From Chinchilla lanigera (taxonomy: Eukaryota > Chordata > Mammalia > Rodentia > Chinchillidae): DNA of 64,000 bases. Below, one piece after another: positions 1 to 11,149 of the stretch. The stretch lies in the NCBI RefSeq assembly GCF_000276665.1, contig NW_004955484.1:5060931-5124930 (forward strand), in the 5' to 3' direction. Both the position numbers and the translations under genes were made by a program. The notes under the pieces are model-generated. The model was not told the DNA's origin, ran no database searches, and worked only from the letters and a program-made list of their open reading frames with translations. Each line of letters starts with the position of its first letter. Positions within the stretch are counted from its first letter, which is position 1.

Positions 1-172
1 CTATATCTGTTTTCATGAGAAGCCACTTCGAAGATATCAATATATAATACAACCACCATTGTTAATTCCCTACCACTTTGTTTGTAACTCTGTGTTGTCT
101 GTATTGTGCTTGTGACATGTTGTAAAATGTTGTATGTCTGTTAATGTTTCCCTCCTTTTATCTTTAAAAAAA
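1..172 (+). mobile_element. L1 3' UTR end with poly(A)
   Basis: T-rich 3' terminal sequence ending in an A-run at about 167-178. The same terminal sequence recurs at 31440-31705 (sense) and, reverse-complemented, at 14631-14710 and 36778-36919. All four share a core reading roughly TTGTTAATTCC, then a TTTTATCT stretch, then A-rich, so this is the 3' end of one L1 family. The element's 5' part lies outside the window. Confidence 0.75.
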
Positions 173-178
173 AAAAAA

Positions 179-1060
179 GAGTGTATTAAAAATCAGAGAG
201 AATGACAATTTACCATAAGAGAAACAACACTGATATCTGTCATCTCAATGGCTCCCATGAAAACTAGAAATCTAGAATATAATATATTTAAATTAATGAG
301 AAAAAATTACAACTTAAATTTATATTCCCAGTAAAATACCATTTAAAGTCTGAGGCTGAAAAGAAATACATTTTAGACAAAAAGTGAGTTTATAAGCAAC
401 AAACCTTCTTTAAAGAATTCTTAAGGGCTCTATCACAGAAAGAAAGTTTATAAGAAAGTCATAAAAAGGAAGAAAAAAAAACCAAAGCATTACAAAAGGA
501 ATATATTATGTATGGATGGATCTAAACTAACATTGCTGTATAAATGATAAAAATTAGGGTTCCACTTCCTATCACAGTGAAGTAAATGTTATGGGAAAAT
601 GGTTCTGCAGAAAACAGTGATAAATTCTGGGCCAAAACAAAGCAAAAAAACGCTACCTGAAGGGATTTATTATAAATATAAATCTAAAACCAAAATTGTT
701 AGCTTTGGTGTGGCATACTCCAGCAGGAGGATTGCAGTCAGTTTGAGATTTAAACCCTAATGATTTCATACTTGCAACACTACACTGAATGGCTTACCTC
801 TAAATCTTATCTACATGCAGAGTAATACAAAGTAATGAGTGCTATTGCTATTCATTTGTTCCTTTGTTTTTGTCAATCATAGCCAATATAATTTGAAATA
901 ACACATGAAGGAGTCAGAACCCTAAAATACTGCAGACAAGTTTTTCAATACAATTTGGCATTATCCAGTAAAATTGATGGTTAGAATATCTTATGGTCCA
1001 GAAATTCTAATAGGGAAATTTGTACATGAGCCATAGGAGAAAATAATAGGACTTTCCGAG
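179..1060. other. AT-rich stretch, possible L1/HAL1 relic
   Basis: No gene is visible. About 230-560 loosely resembles the ORF1-distal part of ancient L1/HAL1 elements in sense orientation (an 'ends in a run of lysine codons, then a spacer' texture), but it is too diverged to be sure. The rest is unclassified AT-rich DNA. Confidence 0.3.
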
Positions 1061-1300
1061 CAGCACTGGGCTTAATAACAATAACAAAACTGAAAAAAAC
1101 TCTCCATGTATGTGAAAAATCAATAAAGCATATTTATACAAAAGAATACTACTCAACAGCAAAATGAACAAAAGCTACATAAATCAGTCCGTAAATTTAA
1201 AAAATGTAAGTTAAATTAAGAGGCAAATCACTAAAAAAGTTATTATAATGTGTACATGAAAGTAAAAACCACATTTTTAAATTAAAAATACAACCTCTGG
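1060..1300 (+). mobile_element. Ancient L1 (L1M-type) 3' UTR fragment
   Basis: Contains the phrase around AGAATACTACTCAACAGCA followed by AAATGAACAAAAGCTAC. This corresponds to the widely conserved L1M 3' UTR segment (GAATACTACTCAGCAATAAAAAGGAATGAAC-like) in sense orientation. It is diverged and truncated on both sides. Confidence 0.55.
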
Positions 1301-1364
1301 TCTACAGAAAATGGAAATAATATAAAATATGTGTGTATGTATTGAGAATGATGACTTTCACATG

Positions 1365-1585
1365 TAGACCAACACTATCCCATAGAGCTTCCTACAATAA
1401 TCCTAATCTTCTCTACTTGTGTTGTTTAACACAGTAGTCACTAGCTAAATGTGGCGACTGAGCACTTGGGATATGGCTAGTGCAACTGAGGAGTTGAATT
1501 TTAAATTATATTAATTTTTCTTTCAGTTAAATCTAAATAGCCTCATGTGACTAATGGCTACCAGTCTGCACAGGTCGAGACAAAA
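1365..1585 (+). mobile_element. MER5A-like hAT-Charlie DNA transposon
   Basis: Matches the recognisable MER5A layout: ATGTGGCGACTGAGCACTTG-like text, GGCTAGTGCAACTGAGGA, then the central AT-rich AATTTTAAATTATATTAATTTT stretch, then AATAGCCTCATGTGACTAATGGCTACC. This is a non-autonomous hAT relic common to placental mammals. The ends are eroded and I could not define an 8-bp target duplication. Confidence 0.8.
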
Positions 1586-1707
1586 CCTCCTGTAAGGAAG
1601 CTAGTTTTCCAATTTGTTGCTTATATATTTGGTACATAACCTCAAAACTTAGGTTCAAGGAATGATGACATTTCTATCATGAATCTTTTTCAATTGCCAT
1701 GTATTAA

Positions 1708-2282
1708 TGTGTAAAGCTTTGTCAGAAATAATGTGTTTAAATTTTAAAAAGTTACTATAGTAAAAAACACATTGCCATTAATCCCCCTCAGAATATTCTC
1801 CCTCACTTTGCATGCATTCCATCATTCTTGACACTTTCTAAAGCAATTCTGGAAGTCCTCTTTCATGAGTATCTTTACTAAGTGGGATTCAAAATACTGT
1901 GAATGCTGCTGCCAAGTCCCACCCAATGGAAACGTAAGCCCATAAAAACATTACAGGGTGTCCTCATTCACATTCTGGGAAGATCTAAGAGTCAGGGGAT
2001 CTGGTACCGTACAACTTCTGACTGTTCTCAAAGTCAAAATCACTATGAAGGGTAAACATTTTGAACTGATTTAGGATGTTGAAGCAGCCACAACTGTGCA
2101 ACTAAACACATTCACAAAAAAGATTTCCAGAATGGTTTCAGAAAGTAGCAAGAAGGATGATATAAGTACGTTCAAAGCAGGGGGCAGTATTTTGAGGGAG
2201 ATTAATGACAATAAGATCTTTTACTGTAATAATTTTTAAAAATTTAAACATTCACCTTGTTTTGGTCACATCTCATACTAAC
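1708..2282. mobile_element. Palindromic mariner-derived element, copy 1
   Basis: The two halves are inverted copies of one sequence. On the plus strand about 2120-2260 reads as the C-terminal tail of a mariner-type transposase (aromatic-rich, ending Tyr-Phe-Glu-Gly-Asp then stop), followed by T/A-rich terminal sequence. The reverse complement of about 1735-1880 gives the same coding tail, same stop and same terminal sequence. Arms are ~150 bp or more, separated by ~240 bp. A second copy with the same layout is at 38920-40188. Neither arm has a full transposase, so both copies are non-autonomous. Confidence 0.75.
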
Positions 2283-4480
2283 AAGCCTTCTTAAGGATTA
2301 CATCAGCAAAGCAAAAGTAAAAGTAAATAAAACTGATTCAGTCAGTAAAATGTATGGACAGACACATTAGCTAATTGGGAAAAAATCCCATGCATTTCAT
2401 TAGTAGAGGTTTTAGATAAAATTTTATTTTTACTTAGTAGTTTCTTATCAACATTCTGTAACACATTTAAACAGTTTTAATCAATTCATATAAGAAAATT
2501 CTAAAATTAATTTTATATAATTTTTTTAAGTGTCTAGAACAGAGATTTCCAAAATTACTCAGGTTTTTGCTATGCAGTGGTTTTTTCATCACTAGTAAGT
2601 GCCTAGTTAATAGTAGTAGTTCAGTTCATGCCCAATAGGTGTCACTGTGTTTCTCTCAAAAATTTAAAGTACCTGCAGTGCCCCCTGTGAGCTGGCCAGA
2701 GTGTCCAGAGGTACAGTAGAGCATAGTTTGTGATCCAGGGAACTAGACCCTTTTGGATATAGAAAATGAAAAACAAGCCAACCTGGATAGAAGTACATGG
2801 AGATATCTTATAATATCAATGTTTTGAAGAAGTTTTCAAAAGTCATGTAACCAATGGAAAATATATAGGAAGTCTGTAAAAAGAAGATTTTAAGAATTTA
2901 TGGAAGTTTTCTGACTTCTGAACAGAGTATTAGTGAATATGTCTTGGAGTCCGTGAATAAGTTATAAAAGTTTAGATTAAGTAGCCTACAGAAGAAACAC
3001 ACATACACACATATATAAACGTATCAGTGGATAAAACAAGAAAAAAATTTTGTTAAGTTTGCCAAAAAAAGCAATATTCACTTTAAAAAACAAGCCCTTG
3101 TAGTCTGCATTTCATCTTATCACTTTGGAGGCTGTTTGTGCCAATGTATGGGGCGGACCATGCCAAGAAAGTAGATCCATTCTGGGAAGATCTAAGAGTG
3201 AGGGAGAGGGAGGAGGAGACAAGGTGAAAGATATGAGAAAGAGAAGGTGGGGAGGGAGGGAGATAGAGAGAGAGGGAGAGAGAGAGAGAGAATGGGAGGG
3301 AGGGAACACCCATGAAGTGAAAAAGAGAACGATCTTAAAAAGAGTTTAGAAAGAGGAAGAGAGGGCTATAGATTATGATCTTCTTTAAATATACAATAAA
3401 ATGTAGATCATTGTATTTTCCCTAGTGATTTTATAAATGTATTTTTCTTCCTGGTATTTTCTACAAATGGCCCCTTATTTACAATTTACATCAATTTACA
3501 GAAAAATAGAGCAGTTCTTCAAGAATAGCACGCATAGAAGGAAAAACTCATATCAAAATGAAACATCGCTAGCTAAACACACATGTGCATTTTGAATAAA
3601 ATATTAAGATAGTTTATTCACCACTGAATCCATGAATTTTTAAAGATAGACATGGAAGAATTCGAATGGAGTATTTCCCTTGGTTTGCTTATTATTGCTC
3701 TGCATTATGAGACTGTGTCAGGACAAACAAAACAAAGTTTCTTGATATTAGCAATGATTTTTAGGAGGGCAGAAGTTTAAAATAAGGCTAACGTTGACAA
3801 TTTTTCCGATCACAAAATTTGACTGAATGTTCTCTCAAATTATTTCTTTGTCCAAATTATTTTCCGCATTCTCTTCTCTTTTCTTTTTTTTTAAATTTAG
3901 AGAGGTAAGGCCATCTTTGAGTTCCTCATCCGTATGAAGGAACAGTAATAATAATTACATTGAGTTTTGGAAGTACAGATTGTGTCTGGGAAAGTGCTGT
4001 ACTATCCTGCAATGCCATACAGCGGCAACCATGGCAGGGGTTATTTCTCCACGCTCTTACTGTGGCTTAATGAAACACTGAATCATCAGCTTCTGAACAG
4101 CAGACTGAATGTCCTCTTTTGTAGATTTATAGAATTCATGGCTTTGTATGACAACGTATGCTATGAATGACAACATAGAGGTTAAACAATTCCTTCCAAC
4201 TTTTTCTGAACGTGTCTATCGCTAATTCATTTCCTATTACACTGGGCACTTCTCTAGGCTAAATTACAAAACTTTTCGCTCCTTTGACACACCCTAAAGA
4301 GATAATGGGAAATCTCAAAGGAGTGATACCAATAATCTCAAGCTTCCATCTATCCCTTAGCGAAGTATGCAAATCTTCTTCAGATGCACCTCCAGCCACA
4401 GTCTCAATGGTTTCCCTTCTTCTGCACTGACTTCCTTAATGACCCAGCCCTGTCTGACTACCTATGATATCTCCACCTAA
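2283..4480. other. Unclassified, mostly unique DNA
   Basis: No convincing gene or repeat family. It contains a purine-rich GA tract at 3196-3305. A 22-bp stretch at 3178-3199 is identical to 1971-1992 in the palindromic mariner copy, so 3100-3200 may be another mariner scrap. Confidence 0.4.
3196..3305. repeat. GA-rich low-complexity tract
   Basis: Nearly pure G/A on the plus strand with GGGAGG and GAGAGA units. It generates spurious Ser/Leu/Pro-rich open frames on the minus strand. Confidence 0.9.
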
Positions 4481-4489
4481 CTTAGCTGT

Positions 4490-5060
4490 CTATAATAGTA
4501 GAACAGGTGGGACTTTGAACGTGTAACAGGATTAGTGAGACAAGAGTTAGGATTCTACTAGGCACTAAGGAGAGCTGCCCTAAAATGGAGTCAGGAAGCA
4601 CAAAATAGAGTTTGCTGAGATCTACCAGGGATCTTACAAAAACATCTGCCTGTGTCCTTTGGCCATGTGCGACCTTCCCAGAGCATGACCAGGCAGGAGG
4701 CTGGCTCAGGGTGCATGTATGTACCCTGCACGGACACTGTGTGAACACTACATAGCTTGGGCCCCCCAAAATAGTCTCCTTCTGGGTAGAGATTATATTT
4801 CTTACGCAACAGCCTAAGCACACTTCTAAATTCTTTAAAAACTCCTAGAGAAAGAGCCCTCATAGGAATTCTACTCAGAAACATCCCCTGGCTGGTGGAA
4901 GCTTTACTTCTTTGCCTTTATATCTTTTACTTTCTTGCCTTTATGTCTTTTAAAAAAATTTGCTTGCGCTCTACCTCCTTTGTCCTGTGGCTTCATTCTT
5001 TGTCACTGTGGGACACAAACCCAGCACTCTGGTGTACCTGGGACATCAAATTTGGTTGAA
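4490..5060 (+). mobile_element. Probable ERV1-type solo LTR
   Basis: The 3' part carries a CTTTGTCCTGTGGCTTCATT phrase followed by TTTGTCACTGTGGGACACAA and ACCCAGCA, a layout typical of gammaretrovirus-like (ERV1) mammalian LTR 3' ends. The upstream part has GC-richer text than its surroundings. No internal viral genes are present. Exact termini and a 4-bp target duplication could not be fixed, so the boundaries are approximate. Confidence 0.5.
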
Positions 5061-5866
5061 GACTGTATTTTCAGTTAAAAAACAAATCAGTCACTAAGAA
5101 TCTATATACAAAATGGTGACCATGTCAGCTTCTGTCTCCAGTTGGCTCCAAGAATGCTTGTTTCAGGACCTGAGAAATTAGATTTAAGATAGCCAGTCTC
5201 CTACTCTCAAGACAGAACCTTAGAAAAATTCTCTGAAAAAACTCACCATAATAAGATAGAGACTTAAAAATATTAACATTTGGAAGTCTGTAATAAAATG
5301 GCCAGTCATCTGTCTAACACTGACACCAACAGGTAACAGTCCACATTTGTATACAAGATTTCAATTACCTTTTTAGTACACGATGGTCATTACAAATAGA
5401 CAGTCAAGAGCAGATATTTGATCAAAGTTCCTCTCTTGGTATCACCAAAAAAACTGAATAACTTTTCAAAAATAGACTTTGAAGAAAAGAGAACATGAAG
5501 GAGAAAAAAACTCGTAAGACCTATAATAAATATAGATAAATTAGAAAACATGTTTGCTGCATTTATGATTCCAAAATAAGAGGTCATGAAAAAGGAACAT
5601 TCACTGTGCAAAAGTACTCCTCAGGCTTAGAAATAAGATATACAAGCTATAGCTTTGGTAAGGTACAACACTCAATATTTTAAAAAATATTTAAAAATAA
5701 ACAGTGTATTTTTAATCGCCAACAGATGACAATAAACTCTGGGGAAAATATATGAAAAGAACTATTTGAGAGTACTGGAGACCAACTTACAGCAGGAAAG
5801 TAGAAGGACTTAATACTTAAAGAAAGGTATTAGACTGATTTGTATGTATGCGGCTTTCACCTAAAG
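5061..5866. other. Unclassified AT-rich DNA
   Basis: No gene, RNA or repeat family recognised. The short open frames here have no homology I can recognise. Confidence 0.4.
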
Positions 5867-5946
5867 CAGAGGTGGTGAACCTGTGACACATGTGCTACAG
5901 TGGGTTGCTAGTATCACTGAAAGCTCTAAAAGACTTGCCATCACTG
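5867..5946. mobile_element. 80-bp hAT-type MITE
   Basis: Starts CAGAGGTGGTGAACC and ends GCCATCACTG, giving imperfect terminal inverted repeats of the hAT form CAGNGGTGG. It is flanked by the exact 8-bp duplication ACCTAAAG at 5859-5866 and 5947-5954. Eight bases is the diagnostic hAT target-site length. Confidence 0.85.
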
Positions 5947-6099
5947 ACCTAAAGACTCTTCTCAGTCTGCATTGCATGGAGTAGGGCACTGAAGGAGAAA
6001 ACTGCAGTCTTAACGATTTGGGGATTCAGAAGGAAGAGTTTATGGAATAGCTAGAAACAGATGGGAAAATAGTCCTTAAAATTGTTAAACATGTGAAGA

Positions 6100-6850
6100 A
6101 ACACTGGCTGAGAACAATAGCAAGCTAGAGATAGCCAAAAAAACAGGAAGCAGTGGACTTGAAGCTAGATCAGTACAAAATACTCGATCTGAAGATAAGA
6201 GACAAAAACTATTGGGAAAAAGTTTTAGGACCTGAGAAATTAGATTTAAATTGTTGAATATTTAATTGTATTCTCAGAGAAGGGAAAAGTAGGCAGAAAG
6301 AAAATCTGAGCAAATAATGGCCAAATTTTTCCTAAATTGTTGAAAAACAGAAATGTACAAGTCCAAGAAGATCAGGAGATCCCAAGAAAGATATGTATGA
6401 AGAAAACTACTCTCAAGCACATCTTTATCCAATAGTTGAAAACATGAAATAAAGAGTACCCTGTGGGAGTGGGGATAGTTCCATTACAAACAGGGAAACA
6501 ATAATATGGATTACTACTAATATTTCATCAGAAACAGTGGCAGATTGAGACTAACTTTTAAGTGCTAGGGGAATTAGAAAATATAACATTTGAATTCTGT
6601 AGCTTGAAAAAAAATTATATTGAGTGTGAAATGAAAATAAATATATTTTCAGAGTCATAACAATTTAGTGTTTCTTACCAGCAGACCTATACAACAAGAA
6701 ATGTAACAGAATTATTGAGCCTGGGGAATCATAGCTGGAAATTTATACAGAAAGAATAAAGAAAACCAGAGGCAGCAAATACTTGGGCAAAATAAAGGAC
6801 TATTGTTTTTCCTTTCTTAATATCTTTCAAAGAATGTCATTAATAGAAAT
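6100..6850 (+). mobile_element. Ancient L1/HAL1 ORF1-distal fragment
   Basis: Contains ACCAGCAGACCTATACAACAA followed by GAAATGTAACAG. This corresponds to the conserved sentence near the end of L1M/HAL1 ORF1 (ACCAGCAGACCTGCACTACAAGAAATG-like). Frames are broken throughout. Boundaries are approximate. Confidence 0.5.
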
Positions 6851-7027
6851 ATAATAATAGTGGATTGTTAGGGTAATGTATATAATATATTATATATGAA
6901 AATCATATCACACAGCATGAGATGGTAAATGGAAATACACTGTTTTAAGGATCTAGTTAATAAACCAGTTATTTCATGAAGATAAAAGTAACACACTTCA
7001 CAATTCACCCACTTAAAGCAAACAATT

Positions 7028-10000
7028 TTGGGGGAAGGGAAGATGGTGGCGTAAAACTTGGTAGCATATCATAGTTCAGGACCTGGACTTGTGACTGGAG
7101 AACAATTTAGCAAAAAGAAAAGGAAGAAAGGCTCTGGGAATTAAGATAGAGTCAACCGGAAAACTAGAAAGCACAAGGAAACTAGATAAACTGAAGACAA
7201 TGCAAAAGAAGCGAACAGTCTGGAACACTAACCTGGACTCCTGGGCAGGAGGACCTGTCTCTATAAATACAAAGTAAGCTTGGAAAGAGTTATCAGTCCC
7301 AGGGAGAAACAAGGGGCCAAGCCAGCAGTGTTAGCCCTAAGAAAAGCCATGGTTACTGTAAGCTGCAGAAATAGCATGGGGTTTTATTCTGAAAATAGCT
7401 CTTCCCTTCAGTTGGAGAAAAAAATCTGTTACAGTACCTGTCATATTTGAGAGTGATTACTCAGGAACCATTCTGGGAAGGGGTTAATTGCTTGAGACTG
7501 AGCTGCTCTGGGAATCAGAAGCCACAGAGCTATACTTCAGGGTTTCTGGGGTCACCCTGCCACAGCGATTGGGAGAGAGACAGCTACAAGGGACAGCTGC
7601 AGAAAGGGCATGGGCTAGATATAGAATCTTTGAGAAGTTTAAGCTAAGGTTGGGGAAAGGTTGGAGGACATGGGAGTATTGCTTTGTATGGAAACAAGCC
7701 AGGCCAGTTACACGTGGTCTTTGGAGTGGGGTTGGGTCTGCGAGTGCTGGCATTAAATCCAGTGGATTGCTTAACCTCGCCCTCACCCCACTACCTACAT
7801 TCAGCACAGAGCTCAGTGGTCTGTTTGCTTTCTTCATCTGCTAGTGTGATCAGGGATATGCCTCAGTTTGGATGGCTGTCACAGCCTGGGATATACCGAC
7901 ACAGGGACTTCTGGAGCAAGAGGCACCTGGCAAATCCACGAGCCATAAAGCTAGACTTGGAAAGTAGTGACTTGGGATATGCAGAGATGTACAGAAACTG
8001 GGAATAGCTGGAGTGAATACAGTCCTAGGGCATCTACCTTTGACTGGCCATGCCCAGGAGGAAAGGTGATACACGGTTCAGCATTCACACATAAAAAAGT
8101 GAGTGTGGAAATAAAACAGAACTTGGTGACTCACTGTCCCACCCACATATCTGGTAGATTCCAATACTGCAGGTCCTGGAAAGAAACCACTCACTCAAAC
8201 ACATGGAGTAATTTTTTGGACTTAGGTCTCTTTTGTTGTTGTTGCATTTTTTTCTTCTGTTTTTTCTTTTTCCCTTTCTCTTGCTCTTTTTCTTTTTTCT
8301 TTTCTGTTACTTCTATCTAGTTCTATGACTCAAACTAGGTCTTTTATCTCACTTTTCTCTCCTCTTCCTTTCCATTTTACATATTTTATTTCCCCTTTCC
8401 CACCCCCTCCATTTTTATGAGTAGTACTATTAACCTTCATTAATTTTTAGATAATTAATTGACTTTTCTACTGTTAATGATGTTATAGTGATTGAATTTA
8501 GTAAATATATACTGTATGTTAATGTTTGGTTTGCCTTTGTGTCTGTATTATTATTACAGATTTATTTTCTTTTGTTAAGGGTGGTATAGTAATAGGTTTT
8601 ATTCTTTATTATGTCAGATTTGCTGGGGGTGGCAGAGTGGTTGTTGTTAATTAGTTTTTACTGTATGCTAACACTGGTTTTGTTTTTGTGTCATCGATGT
8701 TACTACAGTTTATTTCACAGAACTGGGTACCACTGTACTGTACCATCGCCTCCCCAAATTAATGGTAGTGGTAGGATCTTACAAGAGAGGTAAAGGCCTA
8801 TCATTAGCCATGTTCAGAGGATATCACTGGAAAGCAGTGATATAATCTAAAAAGATTTCTACACTAAAATTTCTACACTAAAAAGATTTGTATATATTCA
8901 ACCAAATCTTTCCACTTTAATTGACCTGCAACCATCAGGATAAAAAAAGAAAAAAGAAAAAAAGAAAAGTTAGAAAATAAAAAGTAGTAATTAAAACTAC
9001 CAATTAAGAAAAGCCAGGACCCAAAGGATTGCACTACTGAATTCTACAAGAATTTCATGGAAGATCTAACACCAATACTTCTCAGACTTTAATGAAATTG
9101 AAAGGGAAGCAGTATTGTCAAACTACTTCCTAGAAGATAATATAACCTTGATTTCAAAATGAGACAAAGATACAACTAAAAAGAGAAAAATACAGACCAA
9201 TCTCTTTAATGAATTTAGATGCAAAAATCCTCAGGAAGATACTAGCAAGCAGAATGCAACAAATTATTAAACAGATCATACGTTATGACTATGTAGGATT
9301 TATCCCAGTGATATAAAGATGGCTGAACATACACAGAGTGGTAAAGGTACTACATCACATAAACAGAAGCAAGAACAAAAATCCCAGGATCATCTAAATA
9401 GATGCAGAAAAAGCTTTTGGCAAGTCCAGCATTCATTGCTAATTTTAAAAAGCCTGAAGAAAATAGCTGTAGAAGGATCTTATTGCAATTTGATAAAGCC
9501 ACTTATGACAAACCACTGTCAGCATAATGTCAAATGAGGAAAAACTGATTTACCTCTAAAATCAGGAACAATACAAGTATGTTCACTATCACCATTCCTG
9601 TTCAATATAGTACTCAAAATTTTAGCTACAGCAATCATGTAAGAAAAAGAAAAGGAATATATACAAGAAAGAAGATATCAAACTATCTTTATTCACAGAT
9701 TATATGATGTTTTATATACAAGATTGACTCCCAGAACTAATAACCAAATTTTGCAAGGTAGCAGAATACAGAATACAAAAATTAATAGCCTTCCTGTATA
9801 CCAATGATGAACCAAACCACTCGGCAAGAAATTAGGAAAATAATACTAGTTACAATAGATTCAAGAAAAAGTAAATATTTAGTAGTTAATCCAACAAAGC
9901 AGGTTAAATGCCTCTATTACCAAAATTATAATACTCTGAAAAAGGAGATTGAGGAGGACATCAGAAAATGGAAAGGTATCCAGTTTCTGGATAGGCAGAA

Positions 10001-10230
10001 GCAATATTGTTTAAATGGCCATACTACCAAAAGTGATGTTTAGATTTAATACAACTCCAATCAAAATACCAACAGCATTACTTACATAACTCGACAAAAC
10101 AATACTAAAATTCATACAGAACTAGAAGAGATCCAGAATAGCAAAAGCAATTCTAGGCAACAAGAGCAAAACAGAAGCATCAGCTTTCAAGTTATATTAC
10201 AAAGATACAGTGATAATCCTCTTTGAACTA
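7028..10230 (+). mobile_element. Sense L1, ORF1/endonuclease deleted, 3' truncated
   Basis: The 5' UTR starts with the GGGGAAGGGAAGATGGTGG motif at 7028 and continues to about 8940; it is colinear with the 5' UTR at 29041-30730. At about 8990 it jumps directly into the reverse-transcriptase part of ORF2: 9000-9060 corresponds to the SPGPDGF-type motif and 9180-9300 to RT palm sequence, all frame-broken. ORF1 and the endonuclease domain are missing (~3 kb). Homology ends at about 10230, still inside ORF2, with no 3' UTR or poly(A). It is dead. Confidence 0.8.
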
Positions 10231-10555
10231 CTATGACAACTTCAGTTTCACATTACTCCATGATACTTTTTTTGCATTCCCCAGCCAAGAATGTGAGGAG
10301 AACACAAACACAAGGCAAACTATGAAGTCACAAGTCAGTACTTTGATGTAGGCAGTCATGGAAATTATTCACAATATCTTTATGTTATCTATAGTCAGAT
10401 AAAAATACAATTTAAAACTGACAAAGGGAATTTTTACAGTGCTTATTACCTTCTGACATCTTATATCATTTACTTCGTTTGGTTTATTATTTATCTGTTC
10501 AATGCCCAGACAAGTTCAATCGCCAATAAGTTCATTCAAGCAGCAACATTTTTAT
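10231..10555. other. Unclassified
   Basis: No feature recognised. Confidence 0.4.
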
Positions 10556-10559
10556 CTTT

Positions 10560-10636
10560 TATCATTATTTATCTAAAGTGCCTAGAACAATATCCAACAC
10601 AAAATAAACAATAAATATTTGTTGAAAGAACGAAAA
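10560..10636 (+). repeat. MIR/L2 3' end relic
   Basis: Shows the hallmark tail AAGTGCCTAGAACAATA followed by AATAAATATTTGTTGAA, matching the shared MIR/L2 3' terminus. Confidence 0.65.
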
Positions 10637-10689
10637 TTTTGTCATAAAATGACATCTGGGGATACTTAAGTCTTTCAAGATTCCTGGAT

Positions 10690-10870
10690 TGAGAAATATT
10701 GGCATAGGGGAAAAAGTATTGGCTTAGGAGCTAGGGAAACCTGAGTTTATATTTTTGCTATGAACTCTTTGCTGCTTACTACCTGGATGTCATTGTACAA
10801 ATTACTTACATTAGGGGAGTATGTTTTCTTTCCATCAGTAACATGCAAAGTCAGTTAAAAATGGGAACAA
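10690..10870 (+). repeat. MIR SINE relic
   Basis: Follows the MIR order in sense: a 'TTGGCTTAGGAGCTAG..AAACCTGAGTTTATA' opening, then GCTGCTTACTACCTGGATGT, then the 'no. of bases..TTTCCATCAGTAA' section equivalent to MIR's TTTCCTCATCTGTAA. Confidence 0.65.
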
Positions 10871-10916
10871 TGGTTAATGTATAAAGTATGTTAAACCAGC
10901 AGGTGTAGTGATTACT

Positions 10917-10917
10917 G

Positions 10918-10953
<36 letters not shown>

Positions 10954-10990
10954 GTATCTATCTATGTATCTATTGTCTGTCTATCTATCA
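10917..10990. repeat. TATC microsatellite
   Basis: About eight uninterrupted TATC units, then TATG/TGTC-interrupted units. It abuts the tail side of the B1 at 11005. Confidence 0.95.
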
Positions 10991-11004
10991 TCTCTTTACT
11001 TACT

Positions 11005-11144
11005 TACTTAGAGACAGGTCTTTCTGTGTAGTTCAGGCTGGCCTTGAACTTACTATGTAGCCCAAGTTGGTCTTGAACTCACTATGATCATCCCGCCTCC
11101 GCCTTCCAAATGCTGAGATTACAGGAGTGTGCCACCATACCTGG
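11005..11144 (-). mobile_element. B1-type SINE
   Basis: Antisense 7SL-derived monomer: GAGACAGG at the tail side, GTTCAGGCTGGCCTTGAACT, a 'TCCCGCCTCCGCCTTCC' segment, then GCTGAGATTACAGG and CCTGG at the 5' end. The CTTACTTACTTA stretch at 10997-11010 is the degraded A-tail. Confidence 0.92.
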
Positions 11145-11149
11145 TGAGA

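Noticed and set aside
3083..3349. Ser/Leu/Pro-rich and Arg/Glu-rich open frames
   Set aside because: Produced by the GA-rich tract at 3196-3305.
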